Shown here piece after piece: positions 12,955 to 26,831 of a stretch of DNA of 64,000 nt. A program made the position numbers and the translations under genes. This DNA comes from Trichoplax adhaerens. Its lineage: Eukaryota > Placozoa > Uniplacotomia > Trichoplacea > Trichoplacidae. The stretch spans positions 73,066 through 137,065 of the forward strand of contig NW_002060948.1 of the NCBI RefSeq assembly GCF_000150275.1, read 5' to 3'. The notes under the pieces were generated by a model that saw nothing but the letters and a program-made list of their open reading frames with translations, had not been told where the DNA came from and did no database searches. Within the stretch, counting starts at the first letter, position 1. Each line of letters starts with the position of its first letter.

Positions 12955-13506
12955 CTATTTTGTGGTAACTTCCGCCTCAGGTTGATCATATCCTGCAATT
13001 GGTGGAGTAAAAGTTGGCCCGTTGCATTGATATGGGAATAATTGTGGATCGGCTTGTAAAGCTTTAGCATAGAGCGATGGAGATAAAACCTTTAATTGAA
13101 GCAACGCTTGATTTCGACTTTTGTATATATCTTGAAATTTGATTAAATCCGAACGGTGTTGGTTCATCTTATATCGAGACCATTCCTTTAATAATAAAAT
13201 TCTTCTCTCCTCTTCCTCTGGATTGTTGTTTTGGATATTTCTTTTTCTGTCCTCTTTTAACCACTTACTATCTACAGGAGGATCGACAAATTTTTTACGT
13301 TTCTTTGCCTCTTCTTGTTCTTGCTGAGCTGCTTTAGCTAGTTTAGAGTTTAATTTTGCCTTTTGTTGTTGTTGTTGGGTTAGTTTATTTTTTACTTTGG
13401 ATTTTTTTTTCTTTTTTCCATCACCACGTATTGGAATAACATAGCGGACGCTTAAAGCAGTTGATCGCAAGCCAAAAACGCTCATCGCTCTTGTGATTGC
13501 AGCCAT
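12955..13506 (-). CDS. MRPL40: Mitochondrial large ribosomal subunit protein mL40
   Basis: Component of the mitochondrial 54S/39S large ribosomal subunit. It is a single uninterrupted exon of 183 aa (the vertebrate protein is about 206). The N-terminus (MAAITRAMSVFGLRSTALSV) is basic and amphipathic, as in a mitochondrial import signal. A Lys-rich and Gln-rich segment follows (about 30-70). The family core is then clear: ERRILLLKEWSRYK (about 100-113), DPQLFPY and GPTFTPPI.GY near the C-terminus. The frame stays open 57 codons upstream, but only through TACTGTA palindromic repeat, so ATG 13506 is chosen. It is tail-to-tail with ZFYVE19 with 59 bp between stop codons. Confidence 0.92.
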   Translation of the reverse strand: MAAITRAMSVFGLRSTALSVRYVIPIRGDGKKKKKSKVKNKLTQQQQQKAKLNSKLAKAAQQEQEEAKKRKKFVDPPVDSKWLKEDRKRNIQNNNPEEEERRILLLKEWSRYKMNQHRSDLIKFQDIYKSRNQALLQLKVLSPSLYAKALQADPQLFPYQCNGPTFTPPIAGYDQPEAEVTTK

Positions 13507-13559
13507 ATTGCACGCTTGCCGAGCAGAGGGCTGGAGGATGCGATTGAGAGTGCGTTGCA

Positions 13560-14960
13560 GTGTTGAGTCTCCTACAGTATGTACAGTACTGTACTGTACA
13601 GTACTGTATGCTACTACAATACAGTACTGTACTGTAGTCCAGTACAGTACAATGTACTGTACATGCGGTACACTCACGAATTTGACTGAACAGTACGGTA
13701 CAGTGTACTGTACAGCAGTGCTTTGTGTGAATTGACCCTGGTCCGGACCGAACCAGACCAGAGACCATGAAGACCTTTAGCAGTGAACAACATTCTGTAT
13801 CGGAGTGCGACGTCTCTCCAATTTCTGTCTGACTGCTGACTCAGTGCCACGATAAAATCTGGGACTACTCTTCTCACAAAGTGGATCGATACAGTACAAT
13901 GTACTGCAAAGTATGTACTGTATACTGTAGTACAGTACTGTACTGTACTGCAGCATTCAGAATCTATAGTGTAACAATATTCTGTATCGGGAGTGAGGCG
14001 TCCCTCCGAACTCTGTCTGAATCAATGCGAAGACAAAATCACGGCCTGCTCGAAAGAACGGACGGACACGATACGATCGTTTAGCTATCCTAGCGAGGAG
14101 TCCTTCACAGTACGGCGTTGGAATACCGACTATGGACAATATATCTGCACTACTTGTACAGTACTACCATGAGCAATAGCTCTGTTATCTACACCGACTA
14201 TTTTTGTAATGAACGGCCGCTACAGTGGACAGTATTCTGTATCGGGAGTGAGATGTCACTCCGAACTCTGAATCAATGCGAAGACAAAATCACGGACTGC
14301 TCGAAAGAACGGACGGACACGATACGATCGTTGGCTTTACTCTAGTTGGCTATCCTAGCGATGTACAGTATAGTACAGTACACACATGATTTTGTAATGA
14401 ACGGCCGCTACAGTGTACAGTACACTGTATACTGTACACTGTACAGTACAGTATTCTGTATCGGGAGTGAGATGTCACTCCAAACTCTGAGTCAATGCGA
14501 AGACAAAATTACGGACTGCTGGAAAGAACGGACGGACACGATACGATCGTTGGCTATCCTAGCGATGAGTACACCCATGATTTTGTAATGAACGGCCGCT
14601 ACGCGTCCCTCCCTCTTTCTAGTAGTCCCTGGTTTTACACACGACAGTGTGTAAAACGGTTATAATGGTAGCGTACTGTAAAATGCCTGCAAAAAAATGT
14701 CGGCCTCCTCATTTCTTACAGCTTTCCACCGTTTCCAGCCCCCTTGTCATTTGAATAGTCACTGACAAAGTGTTCGCTACTGGGCCAGAATGGGCTGGGG
14801 CCGTTATAAGGCTGTCAAAGTCCTTTTCACTTGTCAACACTACAGTACTGTTCACTGTATAATCTACAGTACTGTGCAAGTCATACTGTACCGTACTACA
14901 GTAGACAAATGTACAGTATAGTACTGTACAGTACTGTACGACTAGACGGTCATCAAGCGC
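13560..14960. repeat. TACTGTAC palindrome block with ~190-bp tandem units
   Basis: This fills most of the gap between the divergent MRPL40 and TTLL5 genes. TACTGTACAGTA-type palindromes alternate with a longer unit that carries TTCTGTATCGGGAGTGAG, AATCAATGCGAAGACAAAAT, AAAGAACGGACGGACACGAT and TGAACGGCCGCTAC. Copies lie at about 13788 (degenerate), 13972, 14226 and 14448. The TTTGTAATGAACGGCCGCTAC segment recurs at about 14202, 14391 and 14582. Translations of the open frames here are repeat artefacts. Its GC content is clearly higher than that of the flanking DNA. Confidence 0.85.
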
Positions 14961-15076
14961 CGATTACAATCAGTAGACGTTACTATGACATAAGTTCATA
15001 ATAGAAAACCAATTTCAAAAACGAGTTGAAGGAGAAAAAAATCTCATCAACATCAAGTGATGCCAATAGAGCAGGA
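14961..15076. other. Presumed 5' flank of TTLL5
   Basis: Short non-palindromic stretch before the TTLL5 start. The reading frame of exon 1 stays open upstream for about 20 codons to a TAG near 15003, so a further 5' exon or a slightly longer N-terminus cannot be excluded. Confidence 0.4.
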
Positions 15077-15233
15077 ATGATGGACGATGATGACTACGAT
15101 AACGATTCCTTTTGCTCTGATGCAGATGCCTCATCATCATCTGTTTCATCATTGAGTGAAGAAGATGATGAAAGTGATCAAGTAGATGAAAAGTAAATAC
15201 ACCCATCCTACACTTGAAAGTGGAGGGATAACA

Positions 15234-15265
<32 letters not shown>

Positions 15266-18200
15266 TTGGTAATTTGGGTAATATTGATTGGATAAATAAT
15301 GGCTACGTAAATTATTAAAAATTTCAGTCGTTGCCTAAAATTCAAGTTGTTTCTATCATTAGGATGATAGAGTACAAGTCAATTAGTGTATTGAGCTCTA
15401 TTAAATCGATGCATGGATTAATATAGAAAGACAGTAGATTAAATCAGTGCGGTGGACAATAGCGAGCATGTCGTTAATGACTGTTTTGATTGCATACTAA
15501 TCAGTGTGTGAAGTATGATGGAGAATTGCAGTCATGAGCTATTGACAATCATAACTGCTACTAAATATTGATATCTATATACGATTACATTACTTCTAGC
15601 AAAGAGCCGGTCATCTTGTGGGCTGGCCCTAAAAAAGATTTACCCGTAATTATTTTTCGACCCGAGCTGACTGCATGTGCTGTCGATCAACGCTATAAAT
15701 CGATAGGAGGTAAGATGTTAATTAACTACCTATCCGTATAGACGATAAATCATCCTTATTATCAAATAAATCAATCAATCATGCATGCATAATACCAACC
15801 AATGGTCTATCATGAAAAATAAATACTAGCCATCGTTAACGAAATACGGTATACTAATAGGATATCAGTAATAGTGAAAGAAGAGATAAGATAGCTAAAC
15901 CATTCAATAATTAATTTGTCTAATATGTAGCCATAAAGTTCTTGCTACGCTTGTTGAGACAGCAACCAAACGTCGAATTGTTAATGATTTAAATATGGTC
16001 GATATTTTATATCATTTCATAGATAAATTCCACATGGCTTATAAAGTAATGTGTGATTGTAAATTAATCCATCAAGTATTAACAGCCCATGGATTTCGAG
16101 AGGTAGCGCTTTCTTCATGTAATCCATAACATGCTTATGTTAATGCTGATAGACATAAATAAATACGTAATTATTGATACTAACATGGATTAGCCAATAA
16201 TTAATTTATTTTACAATGTTAAAGTAGTGCTAACTTATCTCTCTTTGATATTATGGATTAGGCTCATCCTAATAGTTCCAATTTTAATATAATGTGGACT
16301 GGATCACATTTAAAACCTTATCTTATGCGCGGTCTCCTCGATTACCAACGCATTAATCATTTTCCTAGGTCTTGCAAATACATCGTGACTACCTTTTTTT
16401 TTTGCTATGAATTACTTCTATGTTGATCATTGTAGTTTTATGTCATTAAATAATTGCTGTAAGTAGTGACTATACACCTTTTATACTATTTTATTAATTA
16501 TTAGTAACGACTAAATAGATGGCATCATTTAATTGCATACTCGCTGAGATTACAATTATTAATTATTAAATTGTTACTTCAAATCAATCATCTATATTGC
16601 CCCTAAAAGTGTAGGTTATAGTTAAATTAAGTTACAACCTATTAGATACAGTTGATTTTCAAAATTCGCAATTTTGGCTTAATTGAAAGTTATAATGCTA
16701 TATCAATAAGGGAGCCGTAGAGCTATAAGTATGTTTCAAGAATTAGATGCTATTAGTAGATTGCTCCATAAATACATTAAATCAAGAAAACCTTATCGTT
16801 ATTTACTCTCGTTCATATATTCGTATAATAATAGTCTGTTATTGATATGAGTATTTAACGTTTAGGTGCTACTAGTAAATCGCACTGTAAAATACGTTAT
16901 ATCTGGAAGATTTATCGTCACTTTTCACTGTTTCATGTGATAAGATTCTATCATAATTATGCATATCAGCTTAACCTATACTAAATTTCGATAACGAAAA
17001 ATAGATCGTACGAGGTTACACGCAAAGATCGAATGTTTAAGAATGTGCAAAGGATGCAACATCAGGTAAGAGAGTACCGTAATATTTGGGTCTACCGATT
17101 TAGTTTATTGATTTTAGGCCAATTATAATTTAATTTTTAGTCAAGCAAGACCTTTGATTTTGTACCAAAGACTTTTGTATTACCAGAGGAATATAACGAA
17201 TTTTATGGTAATTATTCATGCAACATTTGATTTTGTTGTCTTTTGCTACGGAGAATTTCGCTTATGATCGTAAGTAATCAAAGCTCCACTTTTAAATAGC
17301 AACATTTAAGAGAGAAAAAGGACTATGGATTGTTAAGCCTATCGCTTCATCTAGAGGTCGTGGAATATTTCTGGTCAGCCAAGTAAGTCAAGAAATATAT
17401 CGTCTAAATTTCCATTTGGATAAATTTCTTTGTTTTTGTTTTGCATTAACCTTGTCGGATTAATTACGTTTTTCTAACGTATCATAGTTTAGATACCATA
17501 TTATAATCCGTGTAATGTACTGCAAATTGACTTCTCTTATTATAGTTTTAGTTTATCTTTGTTACTAAAATGATAGACTTTACCATAAAATTTGTTATGA
17601 TGTCAACTCTTATAGCCGAATCAAGTCCCTCTAGATGAAAAGTTAGTTGTGTCCCGCTATGTTCGCAATCCTTATTGTATTGATGGTAAGTTTTATTTTT
17701 GATTTACAAATCTAAAGAATGAGATTCATTTATAAATCTATTTACATTAATGCATAAATAATATTTGTACTGATGCAAATACTTAAGCTATTATTCTTTT
17801 TTAATGCATACTCACCTAGGCTATAAATTTGACATTCGATTGTATGTTCTTGTAACATCCTACGATCCGTTAGTAATTTACTTGTATAAAGAAGGCCTAA
17901 CAAGGTATCGTATAACTCTGTTAATTTATTGATAATCTTGGATGACGACACTAATCACCTTGGCTTACGTGGGAAGTTTTCATCTTTCAATTAGGCATTA
18001 ACTTATGATCATAATCTTTTTTACTGACCATCACAGATTTGCTACTATGAAATATGACAATGGAGTTAGAAATATAAATAAAGCTTGTATGCATCTGACT
18101 AATTATAGTATCAATAAGAAAAGTAACGATTATATCAGGTATAGTATAGGAGATGCATATCATGATAAAAGTCTGATCCTATTCACCAATGTTATTCTCC

Positions 18201-21200
18201 TTGCCTACAGATGTGAAGACCCAAACGTTGAAGATTTTGGTAACAAATGGAGTATGAGTGCTATGCTTAGATATTTAAATGAATATGGAGAAGATACTAC
18301 TGGTAATGCACACTAATAATTGATATAGAAATTAAGAGTATTCTAATTTATTTAATTCTTGACGAAATTCCTCTATTATAGCCTTGATGATTAGAATTGA
18401 AGACGTCATAATTAAGACGATAATAAGTGCTGAGCTACCTATTGCAACGGCCTGCAAATCTTTTTTGCCACATAGAAGAAATTGCTTTGGTATAACTCCA
18501 ACGATTCTTCATAACTTGGATTATTGATTATGGTTTTATTATACTGCATTTTTGCTGTGATTCAATATATATTAGAGATTTACGGATTTGACATCCTGGT
18601 AGATGAAGACCTTAGACCGTGGGTACTAGAAGTTAATCTATCACCTAGTTTAGCATGGTCAGTTAATACAAAATATGTAATAATAATAATGAAAATATGG
18701 TATTACAAGTATAATTCAATAATCATGTAATTAACTAGTCGGCTTTTCTGCTTATCAAATTTTATTGCAGTGATACACCTATGGATTTCAAAATCAAGTC
18801 TAGCTTAATTTGTGATACGTTCAATATCATTGGTGAGTTTAATTTATAAGATTTAGCAAATTCTCGGTACAGCATCAAGTATTATCGACTATTCTTACAG
18901 GAATCGCCGCACATGATCCGATTATAACGAGAAAGCCCATGAAAATTTCACATCAGTTAAATAAAGCGTATGGGAACGATTCTGTAAGCATAGAGACATT
19001 GCATAGGGGAGATGGCAATTTTTTTAAATTTGCATACTGTTAAATGCAGAATGATAATTATTTTCACTTCAAACTGTAAAGAATTCTAGGGCAAACTCTA
19101 GTGCTAAGATTAAAAGGCCAGGGTTGCCATTTCGTCTTACTCAGGATGAGGCACGATTAATGTATGACATTAAAGAGGAACATAAAAGGCGAGGTGGTTT
19201 CGTGAGGATATTTCCTTCTCCAGATTCGTTAGAATTGTATGGGTAAGGGTCATTTTAGATAGTTATATATTCGTAATTGTATTTTTAATTATTTACTTAC
19301 TGGAAATCTATAACTGTTTTATTCAGGTTATACTTAGAGCAGCACAGCACTCTAAACGCGACATTGTTCTGTAGCCTCTTTCCTGAGAAGTATGCTTAAT
19401 TAATAAATAAGAATCTTTCAATCGCATTTGGAGATATAAAGGTACCTAAAGGTAGTATTATCTAACTGAATGAATTAATTACTCTCTTTAGGGCTAAGCA
19501 ACTGATGGTTAACGAAAATAATTTCAAGTGGAAACGAAAGTATGGAAAGATAATTTATGAAATTATATTTATATTGTTAAATTCTTGATGATAAAAAATT
19601 TATTATGTTACTGTGATTTGATGTAGGTCTGTAGTATTACATAAACATTTATGTCCGCAGAGTGTGCTGACCGTAAGTAAAAATTTCTTACAATCAACTT
19701 GTAAATCCTTTTGTAGTAGAGTGGCATTACAGTCAGTTTTAATTTACGGGAGGAGCCGTATACTGTCATTTCTAAAAACTGCAACCTAATCATTAAATAT
19801 TTTGAATTTTTGATCATATGATAAATGGCGTAGTATTATTACATTTTTGGTTATTTGAACCCACTTTATACAATCAATAGAGTCAGCAGTAAAAACCGTG
19901 TTCAAATCATTGTACAGAATTAGATATTAAAATGGGAGATCGGCTTTGTTTTGTATTCCAAAGTGTATCAATATTGTACTCATTTTACATTTCTTAATTG
20001 TGTAAAATTGCAAACTTTTAGCATGAAGGCAATAGCCACGCAATTACACTTGAAGAACGAATGGCTCATTATCAGAGCAGTTTGTCGTTTGTAAGTTGCT
20101 CGAAAGCTTCAGCTAGTAATCTTTGTAATGATAAAATTTCTAAAATCAAAACATAAATTATAAATAGGGCAAGTTTTCACCTATGAAATCAAACAAAAAT
20201 CGTTCATTAACTGGTGAAAATGCTACTGGTACATCTAGTAAATACATACGTATAGAGTTATTAATAAGTTTTACGTCAATAACACCAAGGAAAATGTTGC
20301 TTTTATGATCTGTAGAAATGGTAAATGAAAGGTCTGGCTATCATCAACCTTTAGCACAAGGAGAACTAGAGTCTACAGATCGAAAACATAATGTCCAAAT
20401 GGCGCAGCCTAAGGTCACTAAGGTGTTTACTCGTTCTACATCGGATAGTTTAGTCCATAATGTTTCAAAGAAAGGAAATATGTTAAGGTATTAACAAAAA
20501 GTAACCATTTTTATACGTTTTTACTTCTGTTGAATATTTGATTGGGAATTATGGTATAATAGCTAACGAAATATCAACTGTAAATCTTGCATAATTTATA
20601 CTATACCACCTAATGAATATTCGTTATCAATTTTGATAAAATAGTAAAATTGAGGTTCGTCAAGCTTTTTCAACATACTTACAGAGAATTCAGCAACGTT
20701 GGATTATGGAAGCGAAGTACTAAATTAAATATATCCATAGTTGATGCAATATGTTTACGCAATCTTAGTGTATTGTAGGATTAAACGGTTTCTGAATGTA
20801 CCTATATATAAGAGTAACAACAACAATATTCTTTTTTTCGTAAATATTTTACAGGGAACCGACAGAGGATGAAGCTCATACCAAAGATACGCAATTAGTA
20901 AGTTATAACTAAATGATAGTTTTCCGAACATCCCGTCAATCTTGTTTACAATTATTGCTTATTTCGGTACTGGTTATAAATATTTATACTAGGATTTAGT
21001 CATCCAATTTCTTAAACGCGCTGTGCTAAACTTGCAACAACCATTTATTGTTGATATACCGAACCGAAAGCTACCGATTCACCATAGGTTTATTCTGATA
21101 ATAGCAAATAATTGATTTTAACAAGAGCCTTGCAATACTTTAGAATAACTCGTATATTTGAAATGATTGTAGGAAGCATATACTAGCCAAACAACTAGGA

Positions 21201-23656
21201 AATTTTATTCAGATTTATGAACGGGTATGTACAGCAATACTGTATTATTATATAGCTAGTGTTCTGTAGTTTTGTTGTATGTATTAGTGATTCGATTCTA
21301 CTTAATAAATAGGAAACTAAATCGCTTAAAGTAACTCTACGCGGACCTATGGGAAAAAATGGAAGTACTGTCTTAGATAATGCGTTTTCAGAACAAGTCT
21401 TTACTAAGTTTCTTTACTTGGCAAGGTGATATATTTACACGTATATGTTACAAACTAATGTATTGACAACTTACTACTAAAATACCGTGATAATTGATAG
21501 CTTTTATAAGTTTAATGTGTTATAGTATCGAATATCACATATTTAATATACTTAGATATTGCAAAAATACAGTAAAATCAACTCTAGCAAAAGCATTTTA
21601 CCATTTCCATCTTGTTTATTAAAAGTGAAATTGTTACTAATTTTTTACTTTGTATTTATGCAGTGAACAGCAACTTGAGGAGTTACTAACATCATACACC
21701 AAAGAACATAAATCAGCTGGCATCTTTTTGGGAACAAGCTTGCAGAGAAGAAGACCTTCATTAGAAAATAATAGAGATAGGTTCAACTCTGTCAGTAGCA
21801 ATCAAACGGATAATAAAGAATCAATGAATGTCAATGTAATGGTTCTATTTTGCTAAATTGCTTAACTTCGAACAATAGTTTAAGAAAGATTTTTACTCTA
21901 ACACTACGACATTGTTTTATAGGACGTAATTAATCGATTTTCTAATGGATTGACATTGGATCTTAAAGAGGATCGACTTCGGAATACGATTGCAAGCACT
22001 ACTAATCAGCTAAAACAAAGTAGCGAGTTAACCGACTATGCTCACTGGATTGATGACGAAGGTGACGTTCCTAAACGTAGAAGTTCATTTGTGATTCCTG
22101 CTAAAGGTAATTATATATTTATGATGAATTAAATTTTAAGAACATTTTTACTGCGGTTAGGCTATTTCTATCCGTGATAACGTTTAAAGTCTCAATGTTT
22201 TATTTCTTTACGGCTTCTGAGCCTTTAAGTACGGTAATTTACATTAGTGAAATTATTTCAGATAAATTATATCATTGTATACCTTGTCCAGTATAAGTTA
22301 GCTACGACGAACAGTGATTGGAAATTCATGTTTAAGCTCTTTAATTAATTTACATAGAGAGATCACCCTACGCAGAGCCATTATCGAAACGGCCACAATC
22401 GGCTAAAGCGCGATCCCATACGAGATCAGCAGGTATTAGAAAAAGTGTTTTGTTGCTTGTTGGCGGCGAGTCTGATAACCTGTCATAATTTGATACTTGA
22501 TACTTAATATCAAAGTCGTTTATTTAGTAATCCTTTCTTGTTTCTAATCATGGCAGATCATCATATCAATACATCTATTAGTAGTCGGAATATGAACAAT
22601 AATCAGCAGATTCATGGTGATGATGCAATAGCGGCTGCTTTGCGCAGACTTGCTAGCCGGCAAGCATCTCGTAAATATTCAGCGAATGGGCGAAATACCC
22701 CACTATATCAAAATATAAGGTAACAGAAAAATGCAAATAAGTGGATGATTACAACAATGCTTGAAGATTTTTGTTTTAAGTTATTATGTAAGCAACAAAG
22801 ATGAAACTGTGCTTAATTAACTTATAAATTCTAATATTTTAACATCAGGCTTTGTGCAATTTTTTATCTCGGTTAGATAGTTACTATGTGTTGATTTTAT
22901 TGCCTATAATTTAATACAGAAAGTACAGTATTTGTCTATTTATCTTTATTTAGTTAATCTACTGTAGCAACACATTCGATAGACACCCTATCTTTCCAAT
23001 TTCTCAATTTAGTAACGACGAAAGGAGAAAACCAGTGATTCATGATGGGTCATGGGAAAAGGAACTATCGGATAATAGATCAGGAGAGACGGATGGAAAT
23101 TACGGTATATGCGTATCTAGCGTATATATATGAATATACTGTACAAGTTTCTGCTGCAGTACTACGTTACTATATTTGATTCATCAGGTTTTTCAGAAAC
23201 GAAGTTTTCTTACTCAAGTAAATCTAATCATGCATTACTTTTATAGTTCTTAATGACATAGTATTTTAACTTATAGATGTTAAACATACGGTACCACGCC
23301 CTCCGCCTAATCCACAAGGTAACCGCAGGCCTATGAGTAGTAAACGCGTAGCCAGGTAAAAATCTAATAGCTAGGATTGCCGTTAAGTTGTTATAATTTC
23401 AATCTTTCGCAGAAATAGAACTTAATATTTGTAAATCATGTATTGTAACAGATTATCTAATACAATGAATATGGATCCTCATGAAATCCGTCAGAAATTG
23501 GAAGAATATAATAATTATTTAAGGAGGGAAAAAGTAAAGAAAGGTAAGTTACCAAATATAAAAGTTTATAATTTATTTAACGCTAAACTAGTTGTTTAAG
23601 AATATTTTAATCAAAGTTTTGCAGCTAGAATGTGCTGTTCGTGGTTTGCCAACTAG
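15077..23656 (+). CDS. TTLL5: Tubulin polyglutamylase TTLL5, 35 exons
   Basis: ATP-dependent ligase that adds glutamate side chains to tubulin tails in axonemes and centrioles. The spliced frame closes at 1067 aa. Exons: 15077-15192, 15600-15709, 16023-16102, 16262-16368, 17005-17065, 17141-17207, 17300-17382, 17616-17685, 17820-17904, 18037-18138, 18211-18302, 18382-18489, 18576-18657, 18771-18832, 18901-18983, 19082-19242, 19327-19389, 19492-19539, 19627-19672, 20022-20090, 20168-20237, 20316-20487, 20855-20897, 20993-21087, 21173-21224, 21313-21425, 21664-21835, 21923-22106, 22358-22432, 22557-22719, 22968-23104, 23188-23217, 23277-23355, 23452-23543, 23625-23656. After an acidic N-terminus, the TTL/ATP-grasp core shows [14 protein letters not shown] (190-203), [45 protein letters not shown] and [10 protein letters not shown] (378-387, with metal-binding Glu379 and Asn381). 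Downstream come [10 protein letters not shown], then the TTLL5-specific [29 protein letters not shown] and [15 protein letters not shown] segments. Exons 16-23 and 28-35 are less conserved, so their edges are less sure. Confidence 0.93.
15235..15265. repeat. (ATT)n microsatellite
   Basis: About ten consecutive ATT trinucleotides lie in TTLL5 intron 1. Confidence 0.95.
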
Positions 23657-26600
23657 ATAATTTCTATTTTTACTCGTAATAAACTGTTCTTAATTAAGAC
23701 TGTGCGGTTGTTAATTGACTGTGCTTGCAATCTAAACTATAATGGATTAAAGCGTAGTTATCACTTACATACTTTATCATCAATTTAAGATCTCAGTAGA
23801 TGCGAGTCCAACATGTATAGATAGAATACTTTTATTAGAACATCATTTTTTATATTAAAATTAAAGTTGAGTATATTTTACCCATATCAATCACTTTTTT
23901 GATATATAATGCTGTTTACTTTAGGATGGAGTGCCCATTAATCGAAAACATAACCAAAAACGAAATTTTATTATTGAATCAGCTGTGTATTTATACGTAT
24001 CTATTTATCACCGTACCTAGCATAACTGTGCGTTATATGAGGTCTGTTAATGTTGACATATGTATCGTAGTACATATTAATGAGTGAAACTAAAACAACC
24101 CTGTTGTTATTCTTTGTATAGTACGATTTCATCCTTTTCTTTTGCTGTTCTTAAGAATAAAACTTAACTCGATATATTGATGATACAAAATTACCTGCGT
24201 TTTTTTTACCATATAACCTATACGAAATTTTGATATGATTTGATCGCTACCGAGATTGATATTCTAGCTAGTCAATGCTACAATTTCCTGTTATATATGC
24301 TGCTGCTTTTTTATCACGTATAGTTACGTTGTTGTAAACACATATATGCTTTATATATGAACAATCATATTAACCTATCATTATCTTCTATCTGTCAAGA
24401 TTTGCTTAAATAGCGTCTGAAACTATGATAAATGAATACATTATTAAAACATTTAAAAGTTGTCTGTAACGCTTCGAAGGTATCTGTAATCTGACTATAT
24501 CTCACATTCCGAGCGTTTGGTGTAATCTATAAATGCCCTTTTTTAGTGACAACTACGAAGATATAGGATAGAAATAACTCCATAAGCATTTCTAGTGTTC
24601 ATCTCAAATTATTTTATTGGGGCTAAAATGAAATACAGCACCGGTTAAAAATTTTCATGACATGTTGAATTTATTTATCAGTTTCATTTTATCTTATTCG
24701 TAAAATCTGGATTAAATTATCACTACAGTATACGTAATTGATAATCTATTAAATTTACATTTAATTGTTAACTAAAAAATATACAAACTGCTTGCAATAT
24801 GAATTTAGCGATTATGAAATAAAATTTTAAGACAACTAGAAAATGGTTTGCGTGCACGTGGCAAATCTAATCTCGTAAGATGTGAATCTCGATGTTTTGC
24901 TGTTCAAAATGCTAAACTTAAGCTGCTGAAATTATATTTACTATACAATATACTGCATGTTGCTGTAGATATTCATTTCCAACGCAAGGCGCCATCTCTG
25001 TTATGGCATTATAGACATTTGGATTTACTATGGTTATGAGCTCAATATTCTGTTACATTACTAAGTTCGGGTTTCTTTACAGCATAGTATGCTAGTTACT
25101 ACTACGAGGAACTACGTTCAACATACGAGTATACCATTGCTATCTGCAATTCATTATCATAAGTATTTTAATTCAATAAGGTTAAGGTTTTGAATTTACT
25201 TGATGATTTCAATTTGATAAGATCACAAGCTGAACGTCACATTCTAGCGTTTAAATACTATCCCAAGCTACTAGAGATTATTTTGACCGTGGAGCAAATT
25301 ACAGGCCCGGTAGATATTCTTATTCAAGATACTATATCAGTTGTTATCTTTATATATTACAAATATCTAAGTTTATTAAGGTATGGACTTTCAGGCTTAG
25401 CAATAAATCTAGAAATCTATGACTGACTATCACTAGGATTCGTAAGTATATTAAACATAACTTCATAAGAACGTCAATAGACGTTTTCAATATACGGTTA
25501 TTTCGCTCTTATTATTATTAATTTAGCTATTATAATAATCATGGTATGAAATAACGTCTATTTTATGTTGATATAAATAGCTCTATTTAACGCATTTACT
25601 ATTATGGTTAATTTATCTATTAACTATCAACACTTTAATGTATTATGTACACTGATCTAAGTAACTATATTTAACGTATTCCGCCGTTATCAATAATTTA
25701 TGAAATATAATTTACTAGCAAAGTGTCCAACTTATAACATTTCGCGTAAATGTTTTGCTATTGGCGAACTTTATTCCTTGGATTGATTATGATGAGTGTT
25801 AAAATTTCTAGCTGATAATATAGTGCTTCACAATGTAACCGTTTAGCGACAAATGTTCTATTATTATCGAACGTTGATGAGCTGATTATGATAAATATTG
25901 AGTAGTGCTTACAATATCAATCGTTTACTGACATTTAATATCTATGTATTAATGAGATTTATATAACATACGCATATAGACCAGTATAATAGATAATGTC
26001 TATCTCACTATAGCGGTGGTCTGTTCAAGCCTTATTACCTACCATTCAATAGCTGGTTGAGATCACGAGTGCATCCCATGATTTATATGGAGATACTGCG
26101 ATTTATACCAAAGTGTAAAATAAGAAGTATTGAACCGTTCTAATTAATAATCCAAGTCAATTACCCCCATCATGAATGAGAGAATAAACATATTGACTAG
26201 CTACAGAACTTGCTAAAGAGAAGTTTTTCTTCTGGATAACATGTAGGTTTGCAATATCATTAACGGCAATTGAGAGTTCTTTTACTGTGCAAAATTACGG
26301 GATAATAACTCTTCTATTAAGTAGCATATTGAATAGAATTTGAATTACAATATGGTGTCGATTGTTTGTTTATTTATTAGCTAAGAGCTACCTTACAACG
26401 TTTATTATAAAACATAGGAGTGAGCTAACGATTGTATTACTAAACCCTACACGCTAGGCTTGATGTACTGATAGCCTACGCTTATTTGGTACCGTGGTAG
26501 AAACGATTGCATTGCTTCCTATACTTGTGTATTTGCACTCTGAACTTTGTTCCCAATTCCTTCGTATCCCTGGATGGAACTAAATTGATATAAACACTTG

Positions 26601-26831
26601 ATTGCTTAGAATTAGCAGCACTGAGTAACAAGGTCTACGATAAGTCATCATTTACAGAATAATTCTATTTTGATAGGAATTGAAATAGCTCATCGTCATT
26701 GGCACTAACATAGTTAAAAGTTTGCAAACTCGGAAACGACAACACACGTACGAGTACATACGCGTAGATCATCAGCTATCGCCAGGAGCTCATTCGCTAG
26801 CTGGTTTTATTAATGCTCAAAATTGTTTACA
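23657..26831. other. Spacer between TTLL5 and aminopeptidase copy A
   Basis: 3.2 kb of AT-rich DNA. AATAAA at 23678-23683 is the likely TTLL5 poly(A) signal, 22 nt after the stop. Short open frames at 23899-24087, 24848-25039 and 25190-25426 have no recognisable product, splice context or codon bias. No RNA genes or repeat arrays were seen. Confidence 0.5.
23678..23683 (+). terminator. Poly(A) signal for TTLL5
   Basis: AATAAA lies 22 nt downstream of the TTLL5 stop codon, which supports the chosen 3' end. Confidence 0.6.

Noticed and set aside
13507-13677. 57-codon N-terminal extension of MRPL40
   Set aside because: It reads through palindromic repeat and has only an internal ATG of no merit; the conserved protein with an import-type N-terminus starts at 13506.
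13421-14588. Several open frames of 60-115 codons on both strands across the palindrome block
   Set aside because: Their translations are dominated by repeated YCTVQYC/VLYCT-like strings from TACTGTAC and by the ~190-bp repeat unit; no family features.
15926-15990. Possible TTLL5 exon after the TAG at 15930
   Set aside because: It meets an in-frame stop quickly and does not match the family; the exon at 16023 gives the expected MAYKV...LTAHGF sequence in phase.
24848-25426. Two ORFs of 63 and 78 codons in the TTLL5 to copy A spacer
   Set aside because: Both lack recognisable domains, good splice context and codon bias; expected by chance in this composition.
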